Shown piece by piece: positions 1 to 5,953 of a stretch of 6,887 bases of DNA. The notes below the pieces were generated by a model, which was not told the origin of the DNA, made no database searches, and saw only the letters and a list, made by a program, of their open reading frames with translations. Position numbers and translations under genes: made by a program. The stretch's first letter is position 1. The number at the start of each line of letters is the position of its first letter. The stretch comes from Gemmatimonadaceae bacterium (GTDB lineage: Bacteria > Gemmatimonadota > Gemmatimonadetes > Gemmatimonadales > Gemmatimonadaceae): contig JACDHQ010000108.1 of the NCBI GenBank assembly GCA_013820975.1, forward strand, positions 1 through 6,887, in the 5' to 3' direction.

Positions 1-549
1 GGGCTCTACGTGGGCGTTCCCCGAATCTTCGGCGCCGGGGTGGAGCGAACGCACGATCCGCTGGCGCAGCGCCGCGTCGCCACCGACGATGACGGCCAGC
101 ATGTTGTTGTTGATCATGCCCGCCGGCACGCCAGAGCTGGGCTCGACCGAGCGCACGCTGCGCACGTCGAGTCGCTGGTACGCGGCATCCGCGGCGGCAA
201 TGTCGCCGAAGAAGAACAAGTGCACCTCCGCGTCACCGACGCGCAGGGCGATGCCGTTCGGCAGCCCCGGAGCCACCAGTTCCGTGCGAGCCACGCGCGG
301 CCGCAGGCCGGCGCTGGCGAGCGCAACCTGCGCCCCGGCTGCATCCCACATTACCAGGGATTCCAACGGAACGGTGTCGGCCTGTGCGGATGCGACGCGC
401 GCCGGCGCGGGGGGCGGGGGGTACGGCGCACCGACAGCGACGGTATCTGCCCCCTCGGGTGCAGACTTGTCGCACGCGCTGGCGGCAGGCAGCAGGACGG
501 CGGCGGCGACCAACGCGCCGGCGCGAAAGCGGGATCTCGGACGGGTCAT
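1..549 (-). CDS. Putative lipoprotein of unknown function, 3' end beyond the left edge
   Basis: The frame starts at ATG 549-547 and stays open through 183 codons to base 1, so the C-terminus is missing. The N-terminus is a bacterial lipoprotein signal: a basic stretch (MTRPRSRFR), a hydrophobic core of Ala, Val and Leu, then SAC with the lipidation cysteine at residue 26. The -3 residue is Ala rather than the preferred Leu, so the lipobox is weak. Asp follows the Cys; in E. coli Asp at +2 keeps lipoproteins in the inner membrane, though this rule may not hold here. Residues 30-60 form a Pro/Ala-rich linker, followed by a globular region with alternating hydrophobic stretches such as EVHLFFFGDI and NNNMLAVIVGG. 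I do not recognise the family. No clear Shine-Dalgarno precedes the start. It is transcribed divergently from the hydrolase-acetyltransferase gene. The open frame, lipoprotein signal and the usual high-GC third-position bias support it as a real gene. Confidence 0.8.
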   Translation of the reverse strand, partial: MTRPRSRFRAGALVAAAVLLPAASACDKSAPEGADTVAVGAPYPPPPAPARVASAQADTVPLESLVMWDAAGAQVALASAGLRPRVARTELVAPGLPNGIALRVGDAEVHLFFFGDIAAADAAYQRLDVRSVRSVEPSSGVPAGMINNNMLAVIVGGDAALRQRIVRSLHPGAEDSGNAHVEP

Positions 550-706
550 GGCTGCCGGTGGAGCGGGAAGCGTGCCGCAGCGCATCAGGGCGGCGCCCGA
601 TGGGCCTCGGCGGCGAGGGGGTGGACAATGCAATACCTTACGTGCTCTGGTGTTCGGACGGTCCTGCCGCAATGGCTGTCGGGGTGCCCGATCGATCAAG
701 GAGCCC
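550..706. promoter_or_regulatory. Divergent intergenic region between lipoprotein and hydrolase-GNAT genes
   Basis: These 157 bases separate two divergent starts and must hold promoters for both genes. The most AT-rich patch is at 627-640 (AATGCAATACCTTA). A TGGACA hexamer at 622-627 resembles a -35 box, but I find no matching -10 box at 16-18 bp, so I do not call a specific promoter. No convincing small ORF is present. Confidence 0.35.
698..703 (+). promoter_or_regulatory. Shine-Dalgarno AAGGAG for the hydrolase-GNAT gene
   Basis: AAGGAG lies 3 bases upstream of ATG 707. The spacing is shorter than usual, but it is the only good ribosome site nearby. It fixes the start at 707 rather than at the many upstream in-frame codons, which lie antisense to the lipoprotein gene. 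Confidence 0.6.
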
Positions 707-1870
707 ATGAGCGACACGACCGACATCGTCCTCCTCCACGGCGCGCTCGGCGCGAGCTCGCAGCTCGAGCCGCTCGCCGCGGCGCTTCGGCCGCACCATC
801 GCGTGCACCTCCTTGACTTCGAGGGACATGGCAGCGCCCCGGCGCGTGGTGCGGGATTCACCATCGATGCGCTGGCCGGCAACGTCATCGACTTGCTCGA
901 TGGCCATCGCGTCGGTCGCGCGCACATCTTCGGGTACAGCATGGGTGGCTACGTCGGGCTCCACTTCGCGCTGCAGCACCCGGACCGCGTGCGCCGAGTC
1001 GCCACGCTCGGGACGAAGTTCATGTGGGATCCGCGGACCGCGGCGAAGGAAGCCGCACGGCTCGCCCCCGCGACGATCGCGGCCAGGGTGCCGAAGTTCG
1101 CGGAGTCGCTGCGCGCGCGACACGAGCGTGCGGGCGGGTGGGAGCGCGTGCTGGCGCGCACCGCTGACTTCCTTCGCGCACTCGGCGACGAGCCGGTGCT
1201 CACCGACGAGCGGGTGCGCGCGCTGGCGAATCCGGTCCGCGTCATCGTCGGCGGCCGGGACACGACGGTGAGCATCGAGGAATCGGCGACCATCGCCGAC
1301 CTGCTTCCCCAGGGAAGCCTCACCGTCCTCGAGGACGCTCCGCATCCGATCGAGCAGGTGAGCAGCGAGGCACTTGCCGCCGTGATCCACGACTTTGCCG
1401 GCGCGGCGGCGCCGGTGGACATCGTGGAAGGGCGACTCGACGACCTGCGTGTCGTCGCGCTCGTCCGCACGCACCTCGCCCGCGCCAGCGCCGAGACCGC
1501 CAAGGGGTGCGCCCATGCGCTCGACGTGTCGGGGCTCGCGGAAGCGGACGTCACCTTCTGGTCGGCGTGGGAGGGCGATGTCGTCGTCGCCGTCGGGGCG
1601 CTGAAGGAGCTCGACCCACGGCATGGCGAGATCAAGTCGATGCACACCGCCGAGTCGGCGCGCGGGCGCGGGCTCGGCGCCGCGATGCTGGATCACATCG
1701 TCGGGGCCGCGCGCGCGCGCGGCATGGAGCGGCTGAGCCTCGAGACGGGATCGTGGGCCTACTTCAACACGGCACGCGCCATGTACGCACGGCACGGCTT
1801 CACGGAGTGCGGGCGGTTCGCGAGCTACATGCGCAACGCCAACAGTGTGTTCATGACGCGGGTGCTGTGA
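707..1870 (+). CDS. Fusion protein: alpha/beta hydrolase plus YsnE/YafP-type GNAT N-acetyltransferase
   Basis: This is a 387-residue protein with two complete enzyme domains. Residues 1-232 are an alpha/beta hydrolase: oxyanion-loop LLHG (9-12), nucleophile elbow GYSMGG with Ser78, acid Asp185 in GGRD, and His213 in APHP, so the triad is intact. The cap region (about 105-175) is short and helical, as in small esterase/MenH-like hydrolases. Residues 238-387 match the YsnE/YafP group of GNAT acetyltransferases: TFWSAWEG (283-290), GALKELDPRHGEIKSM (297-312), the acetyl-CoA pyrophosphate loop RGRGLG (319-324), LSLETGS (343-349), ARAMYARHGF (356-365) and the ending NSVFMTRVL. GNATs move an acetyl group from acetyl-CoA to an amine; the substrate here is unknown. 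YsnE of Bacillus has been linked to indole-acetic acid production, but that cannot be transferred with confidence. There is no signal peptide, so it should be cytoplasmic. No stop or frameshift separates the domains. The 3' end overlaps the convergent NTF2-like gene by 20 bases. Confidence 0.93.
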   Translation: MSDTTDIVLLHGALGASSQLEPLAAALRPHHRVHLLDFEGHGSAPARGAGFTIDALAGNVIDLLDGHRVGRAHIFGYSMGGYVGLHFALQHPDRVRRVATLGTKFMWDPRTAAKEAARLAPATIAARVPKFAESLRARHERAGGWERVLARTADFLRALGDEPVLTDERVRALANPVRVIVGGRDTTVSIEESATIADLLPQGSLTVLEDAPHPIEQVSSEALAAVIHDFAGAAAPVDIVEGRLDDLRVVALVRTHLARASAETAKGCAHALDVSGLAEADVTFWSAWEGDVVVAVGALKELDPRHGEIKSMHTAESARGRGLGAAMLDHIVGAARARGMERLSLETGSWAYFNTARAMYARHGFTECGRFASYMRNANSVFMTRVL

Positions 1871-2252
1871 GCGGCGGCGATTGCCAGAGGATGTTGACGA
1901 TCATCCACCGCCCGTTCTCCCTGGCAAGGTGCAGGTAGTCGATCCCCCACCACGCAACCACCTTCGCACTCGCCGTCTGGTCGAGCACCTCGTGGATGAT
2001 CACCTCGCGCGGGGCACCTTCCGGGGTCCGTATCCGCCCCTCGCGCACGGCGCGGGTGAAGTTCATGAAGCCGGCGGGAAACTCCATGGCCATGGCGGCG
2101 TAGGCGCCGTCCTCATGCGAGTAGCCATACTTTCGCACCGCTGGAGAGATGCTGCGCAGGTGCAGCGTGGAGTCACCAGTGTAGAACCCGTCGATGTAGT
2201 CGAGCGCCGCGCGGCGGACGGCCTCGTGCTCCCGGGCGGTTGCGCCGGCCAC
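1851..2252 (-). CDS. NTF2-like / putative lumazine-binding family protein
   Basis: A 133-residue cytoplasmic protein read from GTG 2252 to TGA 1853-1851. It fits the small alpha+beta-barrel (SnoaL/NTF2-like, 'putative lumazine-binding', PF12893-type) family: N-terminal helix AALDYIDGFYTGD (15-27), then a 'YGYSHEDG' segment, a middle helix around FMNFTRAVREG, and C-terminal strands ending in KVVAWWGIDYLHLARENGRW and IVNILW. Full length agrees with the family's usual 125-140 residues. Members occur as stand-alone proteins and their ligand or reaction is generally unproven, so no function is assigned. No ATG exists in frame before a stop at 2312-2310, so GTG 2252 is the likeliest start although no Shine-Dalgarno is evident. 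It converges on the hydrolase-GNAT gene with a 20-base tail overlap and is divergent from the DUF2277 gene 77 bases away. Confidence 0.85.
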   Translation of the reverse strand: MAGATAREHEAVRRAALDYIDGFYTGDSTLHLRSISPAVRKYGYSHEDGAYAAMAMEFPAGFMNFTRAVREGRIRTPEGAPREVIIHEVLDQTASAKVVAWWGIDYLHLARENGRWMIVNILWQSPPLTAPAS

Positions 2253-2317
2253 CTGGGACGGGGCCTTTGGTGGGGCTTTCGGTCGATAGACTCCTGTGGG
2301 CAGGAAAACTCATCGGC

Positions 2318-2324
2318 GGGGGAG
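2318..2324 (+). promoter_or_regulatory. Shine-Dalgarno GGGGGAG for the DUF2277 gene
   Basis: GGGGGAG lies 5 bases before ATG 2330. It decides this start over an upstream in-frame ATG at 2240, which would run antisense through the 5' end of the NTF2-like gene and add residues not expected in the family. Confidence 0.7.
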
Positions 2325-2329
2325 ACATT

Positions 2330-2608
2330 ATGTGCCGGAACATCAAGGTGCTGGCCCACGTCGAGCCACCGGCCACGGAGGCGGAGATCCATGATGCAGC
2401 ACTTCAGTTCGTGCGCAAGATCGCCGGGACGACGAAGCCCTCCCGCACGAACCAGGCGGCCTTCGACAAGGCAGTCACCGAGATCGCGACGTCGGCCTCG
2501 CGACTGAGAGCAAGTGTCGAGAGCCGCGGGCAGCCGCGCAACCGGGAGGAGGTTGCACGCAAGGCACGGGAGCGCGCGGCGCGGGCGGGGAGGTACGACC
2601 GCACCTGA
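2330..2608 (+). CDS. DUF2277 domain-containing protein
   Basis: A 92-residue protein with the hallmarks of DUF2277: it begins MCRNIKVL, continues EPPATEAEIHDAALQFVRK (about residues 12-30), then IAGTTKPS, and a helix with NQAAFDKAVTEIA before a charged Arg/Lys-rich C-terminus. Family members are about 80-95 residues, so this is complete. The function of DUF2277 is not known. The conserved N-terminal Cys-x-Asn and the helical, basic tail are visible, but I see no catalytic or metal motif. It has no signal peptide or membrane segment. It stands alone between a divergent NTF2-like gene and a convergent VOC gene, so the context offers no functional hint. The strong GGGGGAG ribosome site suggests efficient translation. 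Confidence 0.9.
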   Translation: MCRNIKVLAHVEPPATEAEIHDAALQFVRKIAGTTKPSRTNQAAFDKAVTEIATSASRLRASVESRGQPRNREEVARKARERAARAGRYDRT

Positions 2609-2641
2609 CCGGCGAGTGCCAATACCCGTCTAGGTGCCGGT
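2608..2641. terminator. Possible bidirectional hairpin between convergent DUF2277 and VOC genes
   Basis: ACCGGC (2608-2613) and GCCGGT (2636-2641) are a perfect 6-bp inverted repeat enclosing 22 bases and spanning both stop codons (2606-2608 plus; 2632-2630 minus). The stem is short, the loop long and there is no T-run, so a terminator role is weakly supported. Confidence 0.2.
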
Positions 2642-3049
2642 GTACTGGCCAACCTGCAGGCGATGCCCCTCCGGGGTCCGGACACCGAACTCACGCATCT
2701 CCCACGGCTTGTCCTCCGGCTCCCGATCCGGCGGGAAGCCACGCGCGACCATCTCGCGGTGAACTGCATCGACATCGTCGACGCGCAGGTATCCGAAGTA
2801 CGAATGGTCGCCGAGTTGTGCGGCCGGGATCGACGCCGGACACTGGCCAAGCATGATCATGCAGTTGTCGCGTGCCACGAAGATCCATCCTGGCGGTTCG
2901 TTCACGATCTCGAACTGCAGTGCATCGACGAGGAATTGTGCGGATCCGCGCAGGTCGTGTACGGCGAGGACGTAATGGTTCTGGAGTATCGCGATGGTCG
3001 ATTCCTCGAGGTCGAGGCAGGGTAACGCAGCGCCGGCAAGCGTTGCCAA
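2630..3049 (-). CDS. VOC family protein (glyoxalase/bleomycin-resistance fold), start uncertain
   Basis: The frame ends at TAG 2632-2630. Taking the TTG at 3049 as start gives 139 residues. The homologous part begins at ILQNHYVLAVHDL (residues 21-33). It continues with the strand FVARDNCMIMLGQCP, then GDHSYFGYLRVDDVDAVH (80-97), KPWEMREFGVRTPEGH and LQVGQ: two beta-alpha-beta-beta-beta units typical of the vicinal oxygen chelate fold. Candidate metal or active-site residues are His25, His82, Glu120 and His129. Substrate is unknown; VOC proteins include isomerases, dioxygenases and drug-binding resistance proteins. The first 18 residues from TTG look unlike the family and have no ribosome site. 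A GAGGAA lies 6 bases before an ATC codon at 2995-2993, exactly where relatives usually start with 'MAILQNHY', so translation may really start there and give 121 residues. It is cytoplasmic and divergent from the TPM gene. Confidence 0.85.
   Translation of the reverse strand: MATLAGAALPCLDLEESTIAILQNHYVLAVHDLRGSAQFLVDALQFEIVNEPPGWIFVARDNCMIMLGQCPASIPAAQLGDHSYFGYLRVDDVDAVHREMVARGFPPDREPEDKPWEMREFGVRTPEGHRLQVGQYTGT
3002..3007 (-). promoter_or_regulatory. Shine-Dalgarno GAGGAA pointing to an ATC start at 2995 of the VOC gene
   Basis: On the minus strand GAGGAA (3007 down to 3002) is followed by 6 bases and then ATC (2995-2993). It is the only good ribosome site near the conserved N-terminus and argues for a start there rather than at TTG 3049. 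Confidence 0.45.
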
Positions 3050-3059
3050 GGTAGAACGT

Positions 3060-3139
3060 CCGGGGAAGGACTGCCAATGCTGCCGTCATCATTGCCCCTT
3101 CCCCCGGTAGCAACCATCGTTGAGGCAGCCCCTTCCCCC
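3060..3139. repeat. Direct and inverted GCCCCTTCCCCC repeats upstream of the TPM gene
   Basis: The 12-mer GCCCCTTCCCCC occurs twice on the plus strand, at 3094-3105 and 3128-3139, the second ending one base before ATG 3141. An inverted partial copy, CCGGGGAAGG, lies at 3060-3069. It can pair with CCTTCCCCCGG (3097-3107) as a 10-bp stem with one bulged C and a 27-base loop. Its GGGGAAGG core can instead pair with CCTTCCCC at 3131-3138. This could be an operator or leader structure, or chance in C-rich DNA. Confidence 0.4.
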
Positions 3140-3140
3140 C

Positions 3141-4274
3141 ATGATCACGACACTCGTTCTTCCATTACTGGCGGCCGCGACACTCCTCGTTCCGCCACAG
3201 GACACGGCGCCACTTTCCGGCCGCCTGCGCTGGGTCCCCAATCCGGTGCGCATGGCGCCCGATGCGTCGGGGTCCACGGGCTGGGTGAGCGATCCCGCAC
3301 GCCACCTCTCGCCGGCGACGGTGCGTGCAATCGACAGCACCCTTTTCGCGCTCGAGGCGTCGACGAGGGTCGAGATGGCGGTCGTCGTGCTCGACTCGCT
3401 CGACGGGCTCGAGCCCGACCAGGCGGCGCTGCTGCTGCACCGCCGGTGGGGGGTGGGCAAGCGCGACCAGAACAACGGCATCGTGTTCCTCTGGTCCCCT
3501 GCCCTGCGCAGGACGCACGTCAGCATCGGCTACCGGCTCGAAGGCGTGCTCACCGACGCACGCACGGGACGCATCCAGGATGAGCACGTCATCCCGCACT
3601 TTCGCGCGGGACGATTCGACGCGGGTGTGCTCGCCGGAGTGCAGGCGCTCGCTGCCGCCGCACGCGAGGAGACGGGCACCGCGACGGGCATAGCCGCCTA
3701 CAACCCGGTGCTCGGCGCCGACGTCGCCGATCGCACGGCGGGCAACGGCTTCGGTCGCGAAGCCGCATGGTGGCTCGCGCCCATCGCGGGTGGTGCGACG
3801 GCGATCGGAGGCGCCGTCGCGTGGCGACGCCGGCGGCGACGCTGCGCGAAGTGCGGGCAGAAGATGCACCGGCTCAGCGAAACGGAGGACGATGCCGAGC
3901 TGTCGGATGAGGAACGGCTCGAGGAATCGCTCAAGAGCGTGAACTACGACGTGTGGACCTGCGCACCTTGTGGCGAGCTGGCGGTCGTGCCGCACAAGCG
4001 GTGGTTCAGCGGGTACAGTCGCTGCTCGCACTGCCGGCGCTATACGAGCAAGGCCACGACGCGCACCATCACGGCCGCGACGCAGCTCAGCGAGGGACTC
4101 GCCGAAGTGACGACCGATTGCGCGAACTGCAAGGCGCACGACGTGCGCGAGCAGACGATCCCGCGGCTGCCGCCGCCGTCGAGCGGCGGGTCGGGGAGTT
4201 CCGGCGGCGGGTCGTCAGGCTCGAGCTTCGGGGGAGGATCGGCAGGCGGAGGAGGGGCGGGGCGAAGCTACTGA
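3141..4274 (+). CDS. TPM-domain (YgcG-like) membrane protein with zinc ribbons and Gly/Ser-rich tail
   Basis: A 377-residue protein from ATG 3141. Residues 1-17 are a hydrophobic signal segment (ITTLVLPLLAAATLLV). Residues 47-172 are a TPM domain (PF04536): WVSDPARHLSP near its start, strand VEMAVVVLDSL, helix into RWGVGKRDQNNGIVFLW (Asp109 and the NNG are the usual conserved site), then VSIGYRLEGVLTDARTG and IIPHF-like 'VIPHFRAG' with the closing helix. TPM domains in bacteria are poorly understood; some plant members have phosphatase activity. Residues about 208-228 form one membrane segment, followed by RRRRRR, which predicts the TPM domain outside and the rest inside. Four CxxC knuckles follow (Cys235/238, 274/277, 295/298, 327/330), forming two likely zinc ribbons, with an acidic insert at 247-262. 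The tail (347-377) is Gly/Ser-rich, as is common in YgcG-like proteins. An in-frame TTG at 3120 would add 7 residues including Arg. Neither start has a good ribosome site. Its stop overlaps the serine hydrolase gene by 7 bases. Confidence 0.9.
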   Translation: MITTLVLPLLAAATLLVPPQDTAPLSGRLRWVPNPVRMAPDASGSTGWVSDPARHLSPATVRAIDSTLFALEASTRVEMAVVVLDSLDGLEPDQAALLLHRRWGVGKRDQNNGIVFLWSPALRRTHVSIGYRLEGVLTDARTGRIQDEHVIPHFRAGRFDAGVLAGVQALAAAAREETGTATGIAAYNPVLGADVADRTAGNGFGREAAWWLAPIAGGATAIGGAVAWRRRRRRCAKCGQKMHRLSETEDDAELSDEERLEESLKSVNYDVWTCAPCGELAVVPHKRWFSGYSRCSHCRRYTSKATTRTITAATQLSEGLAEVTTDCANCKAHDVREQTIPRLPPPSSGGSGSSGGGSSGSSFGGGSAGGGGAGRSY

Positions 4275-5923
4275 TCCTGCCGCGTACCCACAGCCCGGTC
4301 ACCGATCCGCGTGAACCGGATGTTGCGCACGACCGGATTGCCGTAGTCGAGCGCCGTGACGCGGCCGCTCGCATCGCGAGTGAAGCGCACGACCATCAGG
4401 CTGCGAACGTAGGTGTCACGCTCGGCAGCGGCGAGTTCGATCGACCGCTCCGGCGCGTTCTCCAAGCGCATGACGATCCCGCCTGCGGCAGGCAGCACCT
4501 CGAACGTCGAGCCAAGTTCCTCGCTCCGATACCGTCCCTCGAATGCCTGGAGGTCGGCCGGCGTGTGCGCGTGCGGGTTCGCGCGGCGATACCGCTCGAG
4601 CGCGCCGTCCGGCGAGACGAGCTCGGCGACGCCAGGCGACGGGAACCGTAGCTCGACATCATCCTGCGACTTGAAGAACAGGTTCGGGCGCACCTGCTTG
4701 AAGCGATCCGGCGCAACCGCCACAAGCCGTGGCCCGTTGGCGATGCTGAATCCCCCCTCCGCCGCGGCGAGACGGAGCGGGTCGCCCGTCTGCTCGCTGA
4801 AGTACAGCCCGGCCATGGGGCCCAGGTCGATCCCCGCAGTCACGGTCCTGGCCGTCGCGAGTGCGGCGGCGACGGGACTTGGCGCCGGCGGCGGCAGGAA
4901 CAGGTTGGCGACCTGGGTGGCATACGAGGTTGCCGAGACCGGCTCGAAGTTGCACATCACCACGACCGAAAGGGCGTGCGTGGGGAAGCGGCCAAGCCAG
5001 GTGCTGTAGCCCGCGGCGCCACCGGAGTGCGACACGACGGGGACACCGCCGGCGTCATCGGGGATGAGGCCGCGCGCGTACCGAACGGTGCGCCCGCTCG
5101 CGAGGCGCGCTTCCTCCTGGAGCTTCCGGGTGACGAAGGCGCCGAGGCGGCTGTTCGTCAGGGCGTCGTTCCACGTGAGGAGGTCGGATGTGGTGCTGAT
5201 GATCGCGCCGCCGCCACGCTCGTTGCCGAGCCGCATGAAGCGCTGCCAGCCGTCGCCATCCTTGCGGTAGGCGAGCGCGACGTCGGCGCCACCCTGCAGC
5301 ACGTCGGCGACGTACGCCGTCGACATCATGCCCAGCGGCTCGAAGAGGCGCGTCCGGGCGACCTCGGCGAAGGACATGCCACTCACCCGCGCGACGATCT
5401 CCTTGAGCAGCACGTAGCCGCTGTTCGAGTACGACCACTGCGTGCCGGGTGCAAAGTTGAGCCCCTGCTGGCGGATGATCAGCGGGAGGACGTCGGCCCC
5501 TTCCTCGGCCATCGGGAGCAGGCCCGTCCAGTCCCGGATGCCGGAGGTGTGCGTGAGCAGGTGATCGATCGTGATGGTGTGGCCGTAGTCGGGCAGCTCC
5601 GGCACGTGCTTGCGGATGTCGTCGGCCAGCGCGAGCCGGCCATCCTCCACGAGCCGCAGGATCGCCGCCGCGGTGAACTGCTTCTGCGTCGACCCGATGT
5701 CGAAGCGCGAACGCGTGGTGAGTGGCTTGCCGCCCTCGACATCCTCGAGGCCGTAGGTGCGATCGACGAGGACGGTGCCATTCCGCGATGCACCGACGGC
5801 GCACCCGGGAGCCGACGCGGTCACCGCACCGAAGATGCGATCGACGTCGGCGGTGCGGTCCTGGGCACCAAGATGGGAGGCGAGGAGGATGGCTCCGAGG
5901 GCGAGTCCTGCGTACCTGCGCAT
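4268..5923 (-). CDS. Exported serine hydrolase, class C beta-lactamase/DD-peptidase-like (PF00144)
   Basis: A 551-residue protein from ATG 5923. Residues 1-20 are a signal peptide (MRRYAGLALGAILLASHLGA, cleavage expected before or after Gln21), so it acts outside the cytoplasm. The catalytic domain spans about 25-345 and has all three motifs of penicillin-binding/class C enzymes: Ser78-T-Q-Lys81 (nucleophile and base), Tyr165-S-Asn167, and His299-S-Gly301 in place of KTG. HTSGI (125-129) and FEPLGM (194-199) are also typical. Such proteins are mostly esterases, D-aminopeptidases or peptidoglycan-related hydrolases; HSG rather than KTG makes true beta-lactamase activity less likely. The extra C-terminal part (about 366-540) looks like two copies of a small beta-rich module (see findings). 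An AGGAG ribosome site (5934-5930) stands 6 bases before the ATG. The DUF4153-like gene ends 30 bases upstream on the same strand, suggesting co-transcription. The 3' end overlaps the TPM gene by 7 bases. Confidence 0.95.
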   Translation of the reverse strand: MRRYAGLALGAILLASHLGAQDRTADVDRIFGAVTASAPGCAVGASRNGTVLVDRTYGLEDVEGGKPLTTRSRFDIGSTQKQFTAAAILRLVEDGRLALADDIRKHVPELPDYGHTITIDHLLTHTSGIRDWTGLLPMAEEGADVLPLIIRQQGLNFAPGTQWSYSNSGYVLLKEIVARVSGMSFAEVARTRLFEPLGMMSTAYVADVLQGGADVALAYRKDGDGWQRFMRLGNERGGGAIISTTSDLLTWNDALTNSRLGAFVTRKLQEEARLASGRTVRYARGLIPDDAGGVPVVSHSGGAAGYSTWLGRFPTHALSVVVMCNFEPVSATSYATQVANLFLPPPAPSPVAAALATARTVTAGIDLGPMAGLYFSEQTGDPLRLAAAEGGFSIANGPRLVAVAPDRFKQVRPNLFFKSQDDVELRFPSPGVAELVSPDGALERYRRANPHAHTPADLQAFEGRYRSEELGSTFEVLPAAGGIVMRLENAPERSIELAAAERDTYVRSLMVVRFTRDASGRVTALDYGNPVVRNIRFTRIGDRAVGTRQDQ

Positions 5924-5929
5924 GCGGTA

Positions 5930-5934
5930 CTCCT
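5930..5934 (-). promoter_or_regulatory. Shine-Dalgarno AGGAG for the serine hydrolase gene
   Basis: AGGAG on the minus strand, 6 bases before ATG 5923. It lies in the 30-base gap after the upstream membrane-protein stop, consistent with translation from a shared transcript. Confidence 0.75.
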
Positions 5935-5953
5935 GGGAAAAGGCAGCTATCAG

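Noticed and set aside
408..421. G-rich tract with two runs of six G, possible quadruplex
   Set aside because: It is explained by the Pro-rich linker codons of the lipoprotein on the other strand, and only two G-runs are present.
89..706. In-frame extension of the hydrolase-GNAT gene upstream to base 89
   Set aside because: It lies antisense to the lipoprotein gene, looks unlike any hydrolase N-terminus, and the ribosome site is at 698-703.
1706..1720. Alternating GC run, possible Z-DNA
   Set aside because: It encodes the Ala-Arg-rich helix ARARG of the GNAT domain; ordinary codon use in high-GC DNA.
638..1795. 385-codon minus-strand open frame opposite the hydrolase-GNAT gene
   Set aside because: The plus strand carries intact hydrolase and GNAT motifs; the antisense product has no recognisable feature.
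3165..4139. 324-codon minus-strand open frame opposite the TPM gene
   Set aside because: It is Arg-rich shadow sequence; the TPM domain and CxxC pairs are on the plus strand.
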